From Cladochytrium replicatum (taxonomy: Eukaryota > Chytridiomycota > Chytridiomycetes > Cladochytriales > Cladochytriaceae), in contig JAHLKD010000129.1 in NCBI GenBank assembly GCA_025526935.1, positions 57,014-121,013 on the forward strand: a stretch of 64,000 nucleotides of DNA, written 5' to 3'. Of this stretch, positions 44,001 to 56,189 are shown one piece after another (positions within the stretch are counted from its first letter, which is position 1; the number at the start of each line of letters is the position of its first letter). The position numbers and the translations under genes are program-made. The notes under the pieces were generated by a model that did no database searches, was not told the DNA's origin, and saw only the letters and a program-made list of their open reading frames with translations.

Positions 44001-46144
44001 GGAGTTGCGAGTTCTTTGCTGAGCCGCAGATGAGGGTACGCTACCGTAAAACATTTGTTGATTTTGGCAGTCTCTGATTATTTGCACGCACAGGTACCGG
44101 AAGCCGAGGACCCTGGAAGCTTGAAGCACAACGAACGGCAATGGCGCCGTGCGCGGAACGAGACTGTTCTCACCGAAGCCCGTGACGAAGTCGCCAAATT
44201 CTCAGCAGTTACGGTCAACACGAACGGAAACACGAACGGAAATGGTGGCAGCACGCCCGCAGCGCCAGTCGCAAGCCCGCCAATGATGCCGAGCGGCAGC
44301 CGTCGCTTCGAAGAGGGAAAGCCGATCTCAATTGCGTATGGTCCTGCACCAACGACAGCCGGTGCGTTTGCGGCACAGCAAGCGGCCGGGGATGCCGTTC
44401 TCGCGTTCCACCAATTTGAGAATCTCGTTGCAGTTACGGACGGCCGTGACTCCGTAAGGTAAATAATACACATAGATTCCCGCACCGATATTTATGTCTA
44501 AACCGGTTTTTACTTAAAATAGTGTGGTAAATTGGGAGGACCACAAGCGGCTATGCACTTTCTCAACATCGTCGCCTCAGACTAAATCATACACGCCGGG
44601 GATTTTTGGTGCTGCGTCAAATATCATGAGCAGAGTAACGTCGCTCAAGTTCATCAACGAAGACAATCTAGGCATGCTTCTTACCGCATCTGGTAATTTA
44701 TTAGTGTACGTCTATTGTTTCATTGAAGTTGACGCCCTTATTTTCTACAGATGACGGGGTTGTTAGAGTGTTCCGGAATTACTCCGAAAAAGACCTCGAG
44801 ATTGTGATCGCATGGCGCGCTCTGAACGACCTGTATCCATCCGTCCGCAGACGCCGAAGAGCACTCGGTGATGCAGAGGGTGGCTGGGAAGGTGTCGGAA
44901 TGGTGGCTGAGTGGCAGCAGAGCACAGCGAGCTTGCTTGTTGGCGGCGATTCGAAACTGATTCGAATCTGGGATGTCGAAAAAGAAATCTGCGTTCAGGT
45001 GTGTTTTTGAGATACGGTTTTGGGGTTATCTAATGGTCATAATCAGGATATTCAAACGAGGACGACTGGAAGTGTAACGACGCTAACATCGGATCGTGAT
45101 GCTGGAAATCTGATCGTTGCAGGAGGCGGGGATGGTGGAGTTCGAATATATGATTCACGACGCAGGGATAGGTCAGCGGGACGCGTCAATGTTTCGTCGA
45201 CACATGGTTTCTGACTTTATCTGCATTACTTTCCAGTGTCGTTTTGAGTCTCAGGGAACACACTGCCCCAGTTCTAAACGTGCACCTTCACAATGGAGCG
45301 TCTCCGTATTTGGTTTCTGGAAGCAGTGAAGGAGATGTTCGATTCTGGGATGTGAGGAAGCACGACAGTGTTAAGACTTTCGAGAGCTGTCATGGCGGGC
45401 AAGGAGGAGAGATGCTGGGTATTGCAGTCCACGAGGTCGCCCCATTGTATGCCACGTAAGCGTTTTGACCAGTTTCAGTTACTCGCGTGTGCCTGATATG
45501 TTTTCAACAGCGTTGGTGTATCATCAAGCGGAGTGAAAAACATGTTCGTGTACAACCACGATGGCAAGCTTCTCAACACGATTCGTACCCACGACCCTCT
45601 GATCCTTCAGCAAGTGGTGTCCGCCTCCGTTCAGTCCGCAAGTACCAACCCATCGCCAACAATTTTGGGCACGTCTCCGACCCCGACACCGTCAATCTTG
45701 TCGACCACACCGAACGGCCGACCCAACTCCATTGCGGTTCTCCTCAACAATGTGAACAAAGTCGCGCAACCCTGGGCAGCCGCCCTCGGTGGTGTCGCGA
45801 ACTCAGTCGGCGCGTCTGCAGGAGCGACGACAAGTGCCGCGCATCCAAGCGGTGGATTCCACAGCCTGGCCTTCCACCCACACCGGATCTTGCTTGGCGG
45901 GGCGTGTGGAGGTGGTGTGGGTTGGTGGGGTGGCGGAGACGGAGCGGTTGGAGTCGCTGTTTATGGGCTTGAAAAGGAGAAGGAGGTTGCGTCGAGTGGG
46001 TTTAGCGTATTGCAATCTCAGGAGCGGAGGAGACCGCCCAGTGTTGCGCTGAGCGATGCTGGTCAAGCAGCGTGGTTTCCGAATGGAGATGGGCGAACCA
46101 CCAGAACAAGAGCAGATAGCGATGCGTGGAGCGTGGGACACTGA
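41003..46144 (+). CDS. KOG1: Raptor/KOG1, TORC1 scaffold subunit
   Basis: Raptor presents substrates to the TOR kinase and tethers TORC1 to lysosome/vacuole Rag GTPases. Seven exons (41003-44035, 44094-44458, 44523-44692, 44751-44998, 45047-45171, 45237-45455, 45511-46144) encode 1597 aa. After a Pro/Ala-rich N-terminus (~130 aa) comes the raptor N-terminal caspase-like domain. It includes LNIGIDPPDVVKTNPCAKLE, FHYNGHGVPKAT (H237), EIWVFNKGYTQYIPV and YVYDCSSAGN (C280), so both positions of the caspase dyad are kept. The middle (~560-800) is HEAT repeats (HLKDEDPLLRQWAAIAL, DGVPEVRAALVYTLG). A Ser-rich linker and MRVPEAEDPGS follow. The C-terminal WD40 propeller spans exons 3-7 (SGSSEGDVRFWDVR). 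All joins keep frame; no lesion seen. Confidence 0.97.
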
Positions 46145-47346
46145 ACACACATTTTCCTGATCTCTTCCACCCGTGGTTTATTACCAACACATTCAAAGAT
46201 CCTTCGTTTTCGTTCTCGTTGCGTTTTTAAATGCGCTTCATACTTATCGATTTTCTTCCTTTCGAGGGGTTGTGTCGGGGTGCTTACGCTATTGATTGAT
46301 ATGGGACCGGAGACTTTATTCACACATCCGTGTTTCGTTTTGCATGCGGTATTAACAGTTCCGCGCATTCTAAAGTATTATACATTCGTTTAATACGCAA
46401 AGTTTTCCATCCCGTTGAGGTTTCGCTCGGACACAGTTCGCCACAAAGCAAATCACCAATGTCATGTCGCTGTAGCTAATCATGCGCCTGATAAGAGCGA
46501 GAACATCGTTGGCAGATGGAGGTGCGTGGACAGCGCAAGGCGTCTCGGACGAACGAAATGTGAGCCCATGTGTCTTGAACGCATGCGTGACACGGGAAGA
46601 TGTTGTGCCAGATACAATCAATGACGTACTTGATGGTCGAGGCGTCCCTTCGTGCTCATTCTTCACGGATACTGGGGCCACAAGGACTCTCTTTTTCCAA
46701 AACGCACTGGCTAATGCGCTCGACGATCCGTTGTATCGCATTGACTTCTGTTCCAGCGGGTAAAGTACGTTCCGGAAAGAAGTGATGATCCATACTAATA
46801 CGTGTCGGTATCGAACACTGTCCAGCTGAATGCTATTGCCTTACCGATAGGTTTACACGAGGACGCTGATCTCAATCTTGTTGTCCATGTGATGATCCAT
46901 CGCATTTCAATGTCTTTTCCAGCGACCCTTACATATGCCGAATCCTTGTGAATGTAGCCTAGTCGTTTCAATTCCTACACGGGATTTACGAATGGTCATC
47001 CTGGCGTTCACGAAGTTATTGCTATTGCTAAGCAAGTAAGTAATGATCGCTGAAATCGTTTCTGCAGAAATCTCACTGCATTTCGAAAGGGGTTTCATAA
47101 AGAAACCAATGCTCTGAAGAATGGAACCTCCAAAGCTGTTTGACTTACGCAGAAGACTGTCGAACCATGGAAACAACGGGATTCTTTAAATATTCCACGA
47201 TGTAACCTCTGGATTATCGTGTGATCAGCTCTGAAATGACGTATTTGGGCAAAAGTCAACCTTTTAGCAATAACACTCCCAATTTTGAACATCCACGGAA
47301 AAGAAAGTGACATTCGTGATCATTCATCAACTTTTGTCTGCAATGC
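46145..47346. other. Intergenic, no supported gene
   Basis: Frames of 60-125 codons on both strands (for example 46482-46763 plus and 46370-46741 minus) overlap each other. Neither has a recognisable motif or a workable splice continuation. The left end includes the 3' UTR of KOG1. Confidence 0.45.
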
Positions 47347-48287
47347 TTAATGAATTCTTTTCGGTGGTTCCAGTGACGGATGAAGCTGACATTGCATCCA
47401 CCCTCGCCAACCTGTGCATCTCGTTCCTGGTCCAAACCGCCACTTCCATCCGATTATGCGAAAGTCGTCGTCGAAAATACACGACAATGTTGCTACGCGA
47501 TCAGACAACCTCAATGGGCTCGTCTTATCGAGGGCAGAATTACACCACCTATCATCGGTTGGGGAAGATCTAAGATAGGGAAGGAAAGGGCTGGAAACGG
47601 ACCTCGCAAACACATTTTGATCCAAGGCATAATTTCCACATCTGCAAAGAGGTTCCCAGCGCACAGTTCGCCCATCCCGCACGGGATAGCCTCCAAAATC
47701 TCTAAAGTTCTGGACGCCCTCCGCCAAGCTCGACGGAACACCTCCACGTGGTCAGAACCCAATTTGCAGCAGACTCTCCGTGTCACGCACAAACGTTGGA
47801 AGCTGTAAATTGTCCGAGCGGAAGGCTTTGCCAAAGCATACATGAGCATCTGCGAGAGTGGAGCGAATGCCTACGCGATGTATTTACGACACCTTTGGCA
47901 CCAAACAGCCGACGGTATTGCAGTGCAGGAAAGGATCAATCAGGTGTATTCCCTGCTCTGCTTCTCAGTGTCGACGATGACATTATCTTTCGGGACTTCG
48001 CTCTGAGTTTCGTGGTGAGAATCTGTTGAATTTTCAAATGGAGCGTTTTCGTTGGATGGGCCAAAGGAAGGTGGTCGACCCCACCACAAGCGATGCAGCT
48101 GTTCTTTGAAAAGTTTGCTGAGACTTGCGGAACTGTGGAAACTTACTACGAACACATAGTGGGTCTTTCACGTAATGAACTATCGGATATTCGGAAGCTT
48201 TTCGTTGGACGCTCACACGACGCGCCCACTGTCACCCGCCAAACTTGGGGCTTTGTTGTAAATCAGATTGGTCGAACGGTGCCATAA
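47347..48287. pseudogene. Tyrosine-phosphatase (Y_phosphatase3-type) pseudogene broken by an inversion
   Basis: The two halves of one protein lie on opposite strands. The N-terminal half is on the minus strand (47727 down to ~47500): NFRDFGGYPVRDGRTVRW, the family's opening NFRDLGG...DGR block, followed by decayed sequence. The C-terminal half is on the plus strand: FAKAYMSICESGANAYAMYL (47828-47887), the catalytic P-loop YCSAGKDQSG (about 47918-47947, HC replaced by YC and R by Q), DDDIIFRDFALS, then FAETCGTVETYYEHIVGLS (from 48112) to a stop at 48287. At least one frameshift lies between the YMSI block and the P-loop. The arrangement cannot encode a phosphatase. Confidence 0.75.
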
Positions 48288-48402
48288 ACTAGAGAATTCT
48301 TTGTAAAGTTCTATGATTCATGTTTTGCTTTCGGAATGAAACTCGTCGGATAATTGAAGTATTTCAAAAAGAGGGAAATTGCTCTGCGCCCCTGAGCTTG
48401 CA

Positions 48403-49594
48403 ATGAGGGGAAGTGCGGCGGTCAAAGTTGTTATTCAGAACGAGCTGAATGAGAACGTTGTCGGAACATTCGAACTGAAGCGTGACGATACCTACGAGGT
48501 AGAGAAAGTCGCGCCCATCATAACTATTACACGAACTGGAGGTCCCTCGATATCCACTTCTCATTCCAATACGCTGGTGGAGAACGTGCTCAACGGGAGG
48601 GAGCGACCGGTGGTGCTGATTTTGCATGGATACTTGGGACATAAAGACTATTTACACCAGAGGCTTCTCGCGAAATGTCTACCCTTTCCTTCTTTCCGTT
48701 TTGACTTCCGGGGGAATGGGGAGAGTACATATCCTCAGCGCAAAAATGATCCCTTCATATACTTCAAAGTGAGTTGAGCACAAAGCAATCTGTTATAAAT
48801 ATTCATGATCTGCCAGGAGGATGTTAGGGATTTAAATCTGGTGATTGACACTTTGCTCTCCTGCAGATGGAATGTCTATGCAATAGTTTCACATTCTTGG
48901 GGTGAATTGCAAGTGGTTGAAAGTTATGTGATTTCTGACAGATTGAATCATTAGCTGTCCCCGTAGCACTTCATGTGGTTGTCACCAGACCTAATGTCAT
49001 CAGAGCAATAGTTAACATTGCTGGCCGGTTCAGCAATATGAGTGGGTACTGCAAGATGTACCCAGGTATTGAAAAGGCCATTGATGAGGATGTAAGACAT
49101 TGTTATGCCTCTGAGTACATGTTTCACAGTAGGTTTGTCAGGGAAAATATAAAACCATTAATACACTCAAAAGAGGTCATGATGAAATGCTTCAACTCAG
49201 TAGGCAGACATTGGAAGTTTGGAAAGAATGGGATATATTGATGCAAACAAAAAGTAAGGAACCAAACAGAGGAATCCTCTATGCGAAATATAAATTCATC
49301 TTCAGTCTTATTGCTGCCCAAGTCAGTTGCAGTCCTTACAATCCATGGAAATGATGATGAGGTAAATTGAGGTGATGAAACATCCACTTGTTTTGACCAA
49401 GAGATGTTGCAAACCAGTTAATATCAGTGAACGATGCTCTGCAGTTTGGCAGAGTAATCCAAAATCATACACTGGTTATTATTAATGGTGGAAACCATGT
49501 CTTCTCAAATAAGCAGCAAGAGCTAGTGGAAATAATTATCAGTTGGTTAAACAATAATGCGTGTAATATTAATACACACAATTCACGACTTTAA
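48403..49594 (+). CDS. Alpha/beta hydrolase (serine hydrolase), six exons
   Basis: Exons 48403-48768, 48817-48901, 48967-49091, 49133-49253, 49306-49361, 49418-49594 encode 309 aa. Landmarks: VVLILHGYLGHKDY with the oxyanion-hole HG, FDFRGNGES, nucleophile elbow VSHSWG (Ser in SxSxG-like context; Gly replaced by Ser at the first position), VIRAIVNIAGRF, VLTIHGNDDELISVNDA carrying the acid, and INGGNHVF with the catalytic His, then a helix ending WLNNN. This is the usual fold order for acyl-esterase/lipase-like hydrolases; the substrate is unknown. Intron 49092-49132 (41 nt) was placed because reading through leads to a stop. The gene is more AT-rich than its neighbours. Confidence 0.8.
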
Positions 49595-51684
49595 TCCAAG
49601 TTTCCAAATATTCAGAAGATGCTCTGCAGCCTTATGTGCTTTGTCCCAGAATTGAACACTCTAAAGTCTCCCACATTGGGAGACACACGTAAAGGCCCAA
49701 TTGTAGCAGACACATAACCAAGATTTTTAAGATATAGATATTAAAGTCGGCAGAGGGTCAACAACTTCAGCATATATACTTCTTGATTATTCTTCCTCTT
49801 TTTCTGGGCTGCAGAACAAGTCCCAAAACTTGTTTTGACAACTTCTGCAAGGAATAGAGTTTTGGAAGAACTAGATGACAAGTGCAGCAACACAATTGAC
49901 AAAGTACAAGTTCCTTTTTATTTTTCTAATTTAGCAAATAGCAAACCAACAACATGGAAAACAAACCTGAAGAACACAGTCTACAACTGCATGAATACCA
50001 CCAAATGCATGCATAATTAAGAGCTTAGGTTTAGAGGAATCTTTGCTGTCCTGATAGTCTGCCATTGCAGTCCTGATAATCTGGCATTGCAAATACAATA
50101 GTGACATGTTAGACACTTTTCTTGTTTAACTTATGCATTATGTTACAACAAGTGCATGTTCAAATCCTATCCATTGCAACAATCAGCAATTTTCAACTGA
50201 GTCAACTTATTATCTGAATCTTCCCAACCATATTTCAAAAGATAATCACAATAAATTGGCTTCTAATCTTTCTGTACTAGATTAATGTGCTAATAACAAG
50301 AGTGCTTTGCACAAAACACTGGAATTTTGACATACGTGTCATTTGAGTCAAACCAGGGATCGCTGAATAAAACAATGTAAGCTGACAATGTTCAGACAAC
50401 ACGTAATATTATTGATATTGGGGCAGCTGAGACAGGATTCTGTAAGCCCTCTTGTGTGCTTGTCACAGTTTTGATCATAAGGCAAACTAACAGTACACAT
50501 CAGGTTCGGCAGGTCCAGATTGGGTCTGGGTTGTTAAAATCTTGGCCCATTTTTATGGCAAGGTTTTATGTTAATCTTTTTGTTTCTAATTTGAGTTTTG
50601 TGATTGAACGTCTATGCCTTACTTTGATTAATGTCGTGAAATATAGATCAGTATTACAGTGCTTCAGATCTGTTCCATATGCAATGTTCGTCTCACAGTT
50701 TGCGATATAGGGTATTCCATCTCAGCAGGAAGTAGCCCTTTTGCCCCATCAACTTCAAACGCAAGCCTATGAACAGCTCTGAACTGGTCCGTCACGTCCT
50801 CAATCCGATCACTCAGCATTCCTTCTGCATATAACCTGCTTTTCTCTCCTCTTATCCCAATTTGTATTATACTGTACTGGAGCTTTCCCAGCAATTAATT
50901 CCTCTCCGGATCCCGTTGCACATCCACTTTGTGTGACACCCCATCAATTTGTTCCTTTGCAAGCACCACTTCCTCCAAAATCGCATCAAACGCCTCACGC
51001 TTCAGGTCGATGGCAAGGATGCGCTCCTGATTATGGTCCTTGTAGGAGTATCCAGCTCTGTAAGCCATCCAGCAAAACGAAGAATTGATCCAAGTCATTC
51101 TTGTCACGCTGAACGTGGATGGAAAGCACTGGTTCTGTACAGCGAAACCTGCGATTGTGTTTCTGTTTTCCTTATCATTTCTGACAATTCAAGTTTACAT
51201 CTTAGTTGTTGGGACTTGTACTGTTTTGGGGAGCCTATGGTATCTCGGGGTTGGTAATGTGTAGATAGGCCCATGAGATTTTCTGTTTGGCACATAGCTC
51301 ACACACAACAGTCTTACAGGACCTGTTGTATCCAGCCTACAACATATCCCTGCCTTGTCACTCCAAAATTGGGATCACAAGTGATCTTGCATTGTTACGC
51401 ATTTTTGTCGTTGATCTCCTCCTGAGAATAACTTTACTGGGATGATCAGAACTAGTTCAGGGCAGCTGTTGTTAACACACTCGCACTTGCAGACGAAAAA
51501 ACCCTCGGTTTTTAACACAGGTTGTACAGTCAACCGGGCTAAAACCTGCATGCCGGGTTGGGAACTTCCATCCACCAGACAAGTCACTACAGGTAGCACC
51601 GCTATACCCAGACCCAAAGTTTTTGAATCCCGTACTCAACCCTGAACCTATCCTTTTTGCTGCTCAGGAGTAATGTAACTTGAA
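49595..51684. other. AT-rich intergenic stretch with one decayed fragment
   Basis: From 49595 to about 50660 the sequence is strongly AT-rich with no frame above 85 codons and no motif. A repeated-looking block near 49670-49760 could be an old solo LTR, but no partner is present. A minus-strand gene fragment lies at 50664-51098. 51300-51684 shows nothing. Confidence 0.4.
50664..51098 (-). pseudogene. Unidentified gene fragment interrupted by one stop codon
   Basis: On the minus strand one frame runs from ATG 51098 to TGA 50664 with a single internal TAA at 50895-50897. Both sides look like the same helical, charged protein (YKDHNQERILAIDLKREAFD ... AKEQIDGVSHKVDVQRDPER before; LLGKLQYSIIQIGIRGEK and MLSDRIEDVTDQFRAVHRLA after). 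A GAA-to-TAA change would explain it. No family recognised; an intron at the stop is not excluded. Confidence 0.4.
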
Positions 51685-52376
51685 TGTTAATAACCATGTT
51701 GATGCATGCACATATATGGAACTAGCTACTCCAGTCTTCATCCACTACCGACACTGAGGGGAAATAGCCTTACCAGAGACGTCTGGGACAAGTTCATGCG
51801 TAATCATACATTACATGAAAGAACTGGCATTTCTAACTATTGGTCATGAAGACATCCTCCTTTACTCATTGGAATCTAGTAGAGTTCTGAGAGTGATCAC
51901 GCGTTTGAGAAAGAATGTGATGCTAATCAGTTTGCTGCTGACAGTTATCATACTCGAGTACATCTCGTATGATATTAATGCAAGGTACTACACACTTATT
52001 TCTCATAGAGACCATGTCATTGTAGACAAGATTATAGCTAATCTTCATGTTCTGCTCACAATGGTTATTGTGAACAATCACTGGGATCTATATCTCTCTA
52101 TTTGAGAGAATAATGTTTTATATCAGATATTTCCATATATCTATAGCCACAGGTTAATTATAAAAGCCGAAACGACAGTATATTTGAATTGTTTGCACAA
52201 TTCAAAGAGCCTGTGGCGATGTGAGATTTCGGGTGGCTGTGGCGCAAGAGCGTGATTGGAGAAACACGAAACTCTGCACATACACAGATCAACCTGAGGA
52301 CTATCTCTAGCGCAAGTCCCAGATCAGCAGCACTAAAACTGATCAAATCACATCGCCCTCAAACCAAAGTTCGACA
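51685..52376 (+). repeat. 5' LTR of copia element E (left edge approximate)
   Basis: The right edge ...GTTCGACA at 52376 corresponds to the ...GTTCAACA end of the F LTR (F read on its own strand). It is followed by CAATAGTTA, as in F. Inside, AAAAGCCGAAACGACAGTA and GAGCCTGTGGCGAT match the F LTR, and CATTTCTAACTATTG (51826-51840) matches an earlier F block. The left edge is set at TGTTAATAACC (51685), similar to the F start TGTTAAGTATT; 51698 is an alternative. Confidence 0.65.
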
Positions 52377-52436
52377 CAATAGTTATTGCCACAAGGCGCT
52401 TCCCCTGATCAACACCAGATCTCCAACGCTTACAGT

Positions 52437-53456
52437 ATGCCTAAGAACGACACCCGCGACGGAAAACCAAGGCCGTTCGCTGGGCAAACGCTTGGGGAGT
52501 TCGATAAATACATGAAGATCGTTCAGAATTATGCGAACTCGAAAGGAGAAGCTGGAACTTTGCTCACAAAGTCGCCCTACCCAAAGCCGGAAGACTTTGT
52601 GAAAGAAGAGGAACCTGAACGGCCTGAACGACCATCTGCACTCGAAGAATACGACACAACAAATGACTTTGATTATGCCGTTAAAGAGTACGACGTAGCG
52701 TTGAAAGAGTACAACGCAATTGTGAACGACAATCATCGACGATTGCAATCATATCGCGCTGAATTACAGATGTACGAACGATCTCAAGGCCACAACAACA
52801 TTGCAAACAGTTGTCTTGCCGATTGTCTTCCGGAGGTCGACATCAATTTAGTGCAAAAACATCAGAATGCCGTTGATCGAGTTGCTGCTTTACGCGGAAT
52901 TTACGCAGCTAAACGGCAGAAGACTTTTGAGAGCTGCCATTGGGAAGACCGTTTCAAAGCTCTAGCTTGCTCCAACGGTGAAGATGCACTTGAAGTCAAA
53001 TCATTCATTGCTGAGCTGATTCAACTCACCGAGGAAAAGCTTTCAACCCAACCGGCTGAAGCTGTTATTCACGAACTTCTCACTCGAGTTTGCTCAAAGA
53101 TCAGTGAACCTGATATCAATCTACAATCCTTTTCGATTTTACTCAGAGACATCTCAATGGACACTTTCACAAAGTATGAACCTGATCTACTTGATGATGA
53201 GGATGATTCTGGTCAGAAGATACAATCAGAACACCATTACCTGAGAACAATGCAGAACTTACTTGCTGAGATGAGAGAAATCATTCAAATGGATGTACTC
53301 GCGATTACACTCCTTCAGATTCACCTCAAATCAAAGGCAAAGCCATGCGAGCAAAGACCAAAAGACTACCGAAAGCTCATGCTGCTCATGAGGATTGTGT
53401 TTTACATCCCAACTCTTCTCATTCTTCCGCAGAGTGTAAACAACTCAAATATTTGA
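52437..53456 (+). CDS. Element E Gag-like protein
   Basis: Open for 339 codons from ATG 52437. Related along its length to the F Gag (shared pattern RPFAGQTLGEFDKYM / RPKPFTGKTLQDFDLYM, then QNYANSKGEAGTLL). Mostly helical and acidic; it forms the cytoplasmic particle. The true continuation (zinc-knuckle region) is in another frame from about 53300, so the last ~50 codons of this frame are probably not original. Confidence 0.7.
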   Translation: MPKNDTRDGKPRPFAGQTLGEFDKYMKIVQNYANSKGEAGTLLTKSPYPKPEDFVKEEEPERPERPSALEEYDTTNDFDYAVKEYDVALKEYNAIVNDNHRRLQSYRAELQMYERSQGHNNIANSCLADCLPEVDINLVQKHQNAVDRVAALRGIYAAKRQKTFESCHWEDRFKALACSNGEDALEVKSFIAELIQLTEEKLSTQPAEAVIHELLTRVCSKISEPDINLQSFSILLRDISMDTFTKYEPDLLDDEDDSGQKIQSEHHYLRTMQNLLAEMREIIQMDVLAITLLQIHLKSKAKPCEQRPKDYRKLMLLMRIVFYIPTLLILPQSVNNSNI

Positions 53457-55770
53457 TTGAGAAACATGCTTCCTCACATAAAGGAAATGCCAACAGTAAG
53501 ACTGCAAACAATCGTGCCGCATCAAAATCTAAGGATGCGAAGAACAACAAATTCTCTTGCGATTTCTGTGGCAAATCTGGCCACACGCAGAATTTCTGCA
53601 GGAAACGCAAACTAGCCAAAAGTTTGAATGATGAGGAATGGAAACAGATAAAAGCATCTCGTCCTTCCTCCTCAACATCCCAGAACATGGATATCGATTC
53701 TCTGGAATCAGAACCTTCCAGCAAGGTACAATCCATCAAATCCTTCTCTTCAATATTCAAAGCTTATTAATATTGTGGATTTTACACATCCCTCTATTAT
53801 CACAGCATTGAAGAGTACCAACTGCAATCTACACGTAAATGCCAAACCTCTCGGTTTGATTGACTCTGGTGCTACTGCTTGGATGACTCCAGACAGACAT
53901 GCATTCAAGAATTTATTTTACGTTAATGATGCAGGAGATGTTTACTTGGCAGACAATCATCCCATTCCTATTAAAGGCTATGGAGATATTGCACTTGTTT
54001 TGTCAAATGGTTCAATAAAACACATTCAAAATGCACTTTTTGTTCCCGATTTAGAGGATACACTTATATCTGTCTATAGCATCATCGGGGATGAAGGTGA
54101 TATAGTCAGTTTCACCAAAGACAAAGTCTATTTGTCAAACAAAGGAACTGAACAATGTGTTACCATTGGTTTAAGACGTGGAGGTTTATATTATCTTCAT
54201 GGAAGTTTGGATACTACTAATCCATTACTTAAACACTCTTCCAAAATAGGTCAGCTATTTTGACGAATCTTTCTAATTCTGCACTCTCTGTTGGCAAACA
54301 GAATGTTTTACCTGGTACCACTACAAACACTGCCCAAGAGCAGCAGACAACCACGTCTGGTGTAAGGTTTGACACAGTGAAGGACAACAATGTTTTCCCA
54401 AAGATTCTAACAAAACTAGAAATTACGGGGGTGAAGTTTTAGACGGAGCTTCATCTGCAACATTAGGTCTATACTCCCAAACAATGGCTGATAATGGAGT
54501 AAACAACGTTTCAGCTGTGACCATCAACAAATTAGCTAGATTACGCCGGCAATTTGGTCACATACATTTGCGGAAAATCCTGCAAACTTTACATTCTCTG
54601 GGAAAGAAACTGCCCAAAGTCAGGAGTGATGCACTTGATTTTGTTAACTCTTCTATTTTACAGAACTGCATAATTTGCAATCAGACTAAGGCTGAGGCTG
54701 TACAAACTCCAATTTACTCAACGCTAAGTCCAGCACTGAGGAAATTATATCGCCTACATACTGATGCAGTACCAATTGTCCGAAATGGCAAAACAATAGG
54801 TCACTGGCAGATTATCGTAGATGAATACAGTTCTCACATCACAATCTACTTCTTGCAACGAAAGAGCGAAGCCTCTGATAGTATGCTAAGACACATCGCA
54901 GATGTTGAAAATAGATTTCTGCCACTTCACGTCTCTATGAAGTGAGATCCGATTCTGGAGAACTATTGTCAAACCAATTCTTGACTTGGTGCAGTAACAA
55001 GGTACCACGCATACATGCCCATCCTTCACCTGCATCAGTCAAAGAGCTAAATGGTCTTGCTGAACGGAATGTCCGTTCAATGAAAGAGATGTACAAGTCT
55101 ATGCTGAAAACAGCTGGTCTTCCACATACTTTACAGTTCATCAAATTTGCCATCCTTTATGCTGCGACTGTCAAAAATTGTGTTTACCATTCTAGAACTA
55201 AGAATGTACCACATGCTGTTTACTTTGACAAGCTGATTGATCCGGCAATCATTCACACCTTTTTTGGTACCCTGGTTAGTCTCTGGATTTCTCCAGAACA
55301 AAGGTCTAGTCGCAAAGTATCAGAGAAGTCAGAGCTAGGACTATTTCTGGGTTATAAGGGTGAAGATATGAAAATCATTCATGCTTTGAATCTTAATACC
55401 AAACGCATAAGCGAATATTTTCATTTTACTTTTCATGAGGGAGTATTTGTTGGCTTAAACCCAACATCACAAACTTTAAATGACCTCACCAAACACTATC
55501 CTATTCCTCAGGGTCAACAGTTTGATATTTCAAATTTACCGGGTCAACATTTTGATATTTCAAATTTACCTGATATGAATAGCGATAATGACAATACTAC
55601 AGACTCAGATTCTGATGATAGCTCTAACACCCCATCTGATGAGGAGTTGGATCCCAACCAACGATTTTATCATCGAATGGATATCTCACAAATGCATGTT
55701 ACTCCTATGTCCCAACATGATTCAAATGTTGATGACGAGCACGATACCACCAACGACTATAACCATTCGT
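53300..55770 (+). pseudogene. Element E Pol (nucleic-acid-binding, protease, integrase), broken
   Basis: Zinc knuckle CDFCGKSGHTQNFC at ~53558-53600; protease core LIDSGATAWMTPDRHAF at 53854-53904 in a different frame. The integrase follows in further frames: zinc-binding part RQFGHIHLRK with CIICNQTK (54484-54945), then RSDSGELL and ELNGLAERN, holding the second Asp and the Glu of the catalytic triad (54942-55760). Stops at 53768, 54261 and 54943 separate the frames. The last ~30 codons of the 54942-55850 frame are LTR of element G, not E. Confidence 0.85.
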
Positions 55771-56189
55771 TGTTGAACAAAGCTGTGGTCTGGATCCTCA
55801 GGTTGTGTGTGTTGCTAATTCACGGGTTAATGTTTCTAAGAGATGAATAAAGAAGATTGCGAGTCACAAGTACTAGCGCAAGAGAATGCTCCTTGTGTGT
55901 ATCGCCACAGGCTCCTTAAATAAGTGTACTGTCGTTTTGGCTTTTCCTTCCAGAAGATCTGGATCGAAGCGATAAGGTTTGACTCTTCTTCTCACAGGCG
56001 TAGCAAAGCATAATCATGCTAAGCTGTGCGTGAGATCTAGCTCTCCTCAACAGGATTGTTCTCACACATGATTCCCACGAACGCGTTAATCATATGTAAA
56101 CCTTTGCTGTGATCTGATCCGGGCTTCACTTCTACAAGTGGATGATAGAAAAGTAATGACAGTTTACTATACCTATGGCCGCAATAAAT

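Larger units (their letters stand above)
51685..55770 (+). mobile_element. Ty1/copia element E, old copy, interrupted by G and F
   Basis: Plus-strand copia element: LTR, gag, zinc knuckle, protease, integrase. It is cut off at 55770, where the LTR of element G begins; reverse transcriptase, RNase H and 3' LTR should lie beyond the right end of the window. It has frameshifts and stops in pol and is inactive. Its proteins and LTR are related to but clearly diverged from element F. Confidence 0.88.

Noticed and set aside
46482-46763. 94-codon plus-strand frame with ATG
   Set aside because: No splice continuation keeps a frame open, an overlapping antisense frame is longer, and there is no motif.
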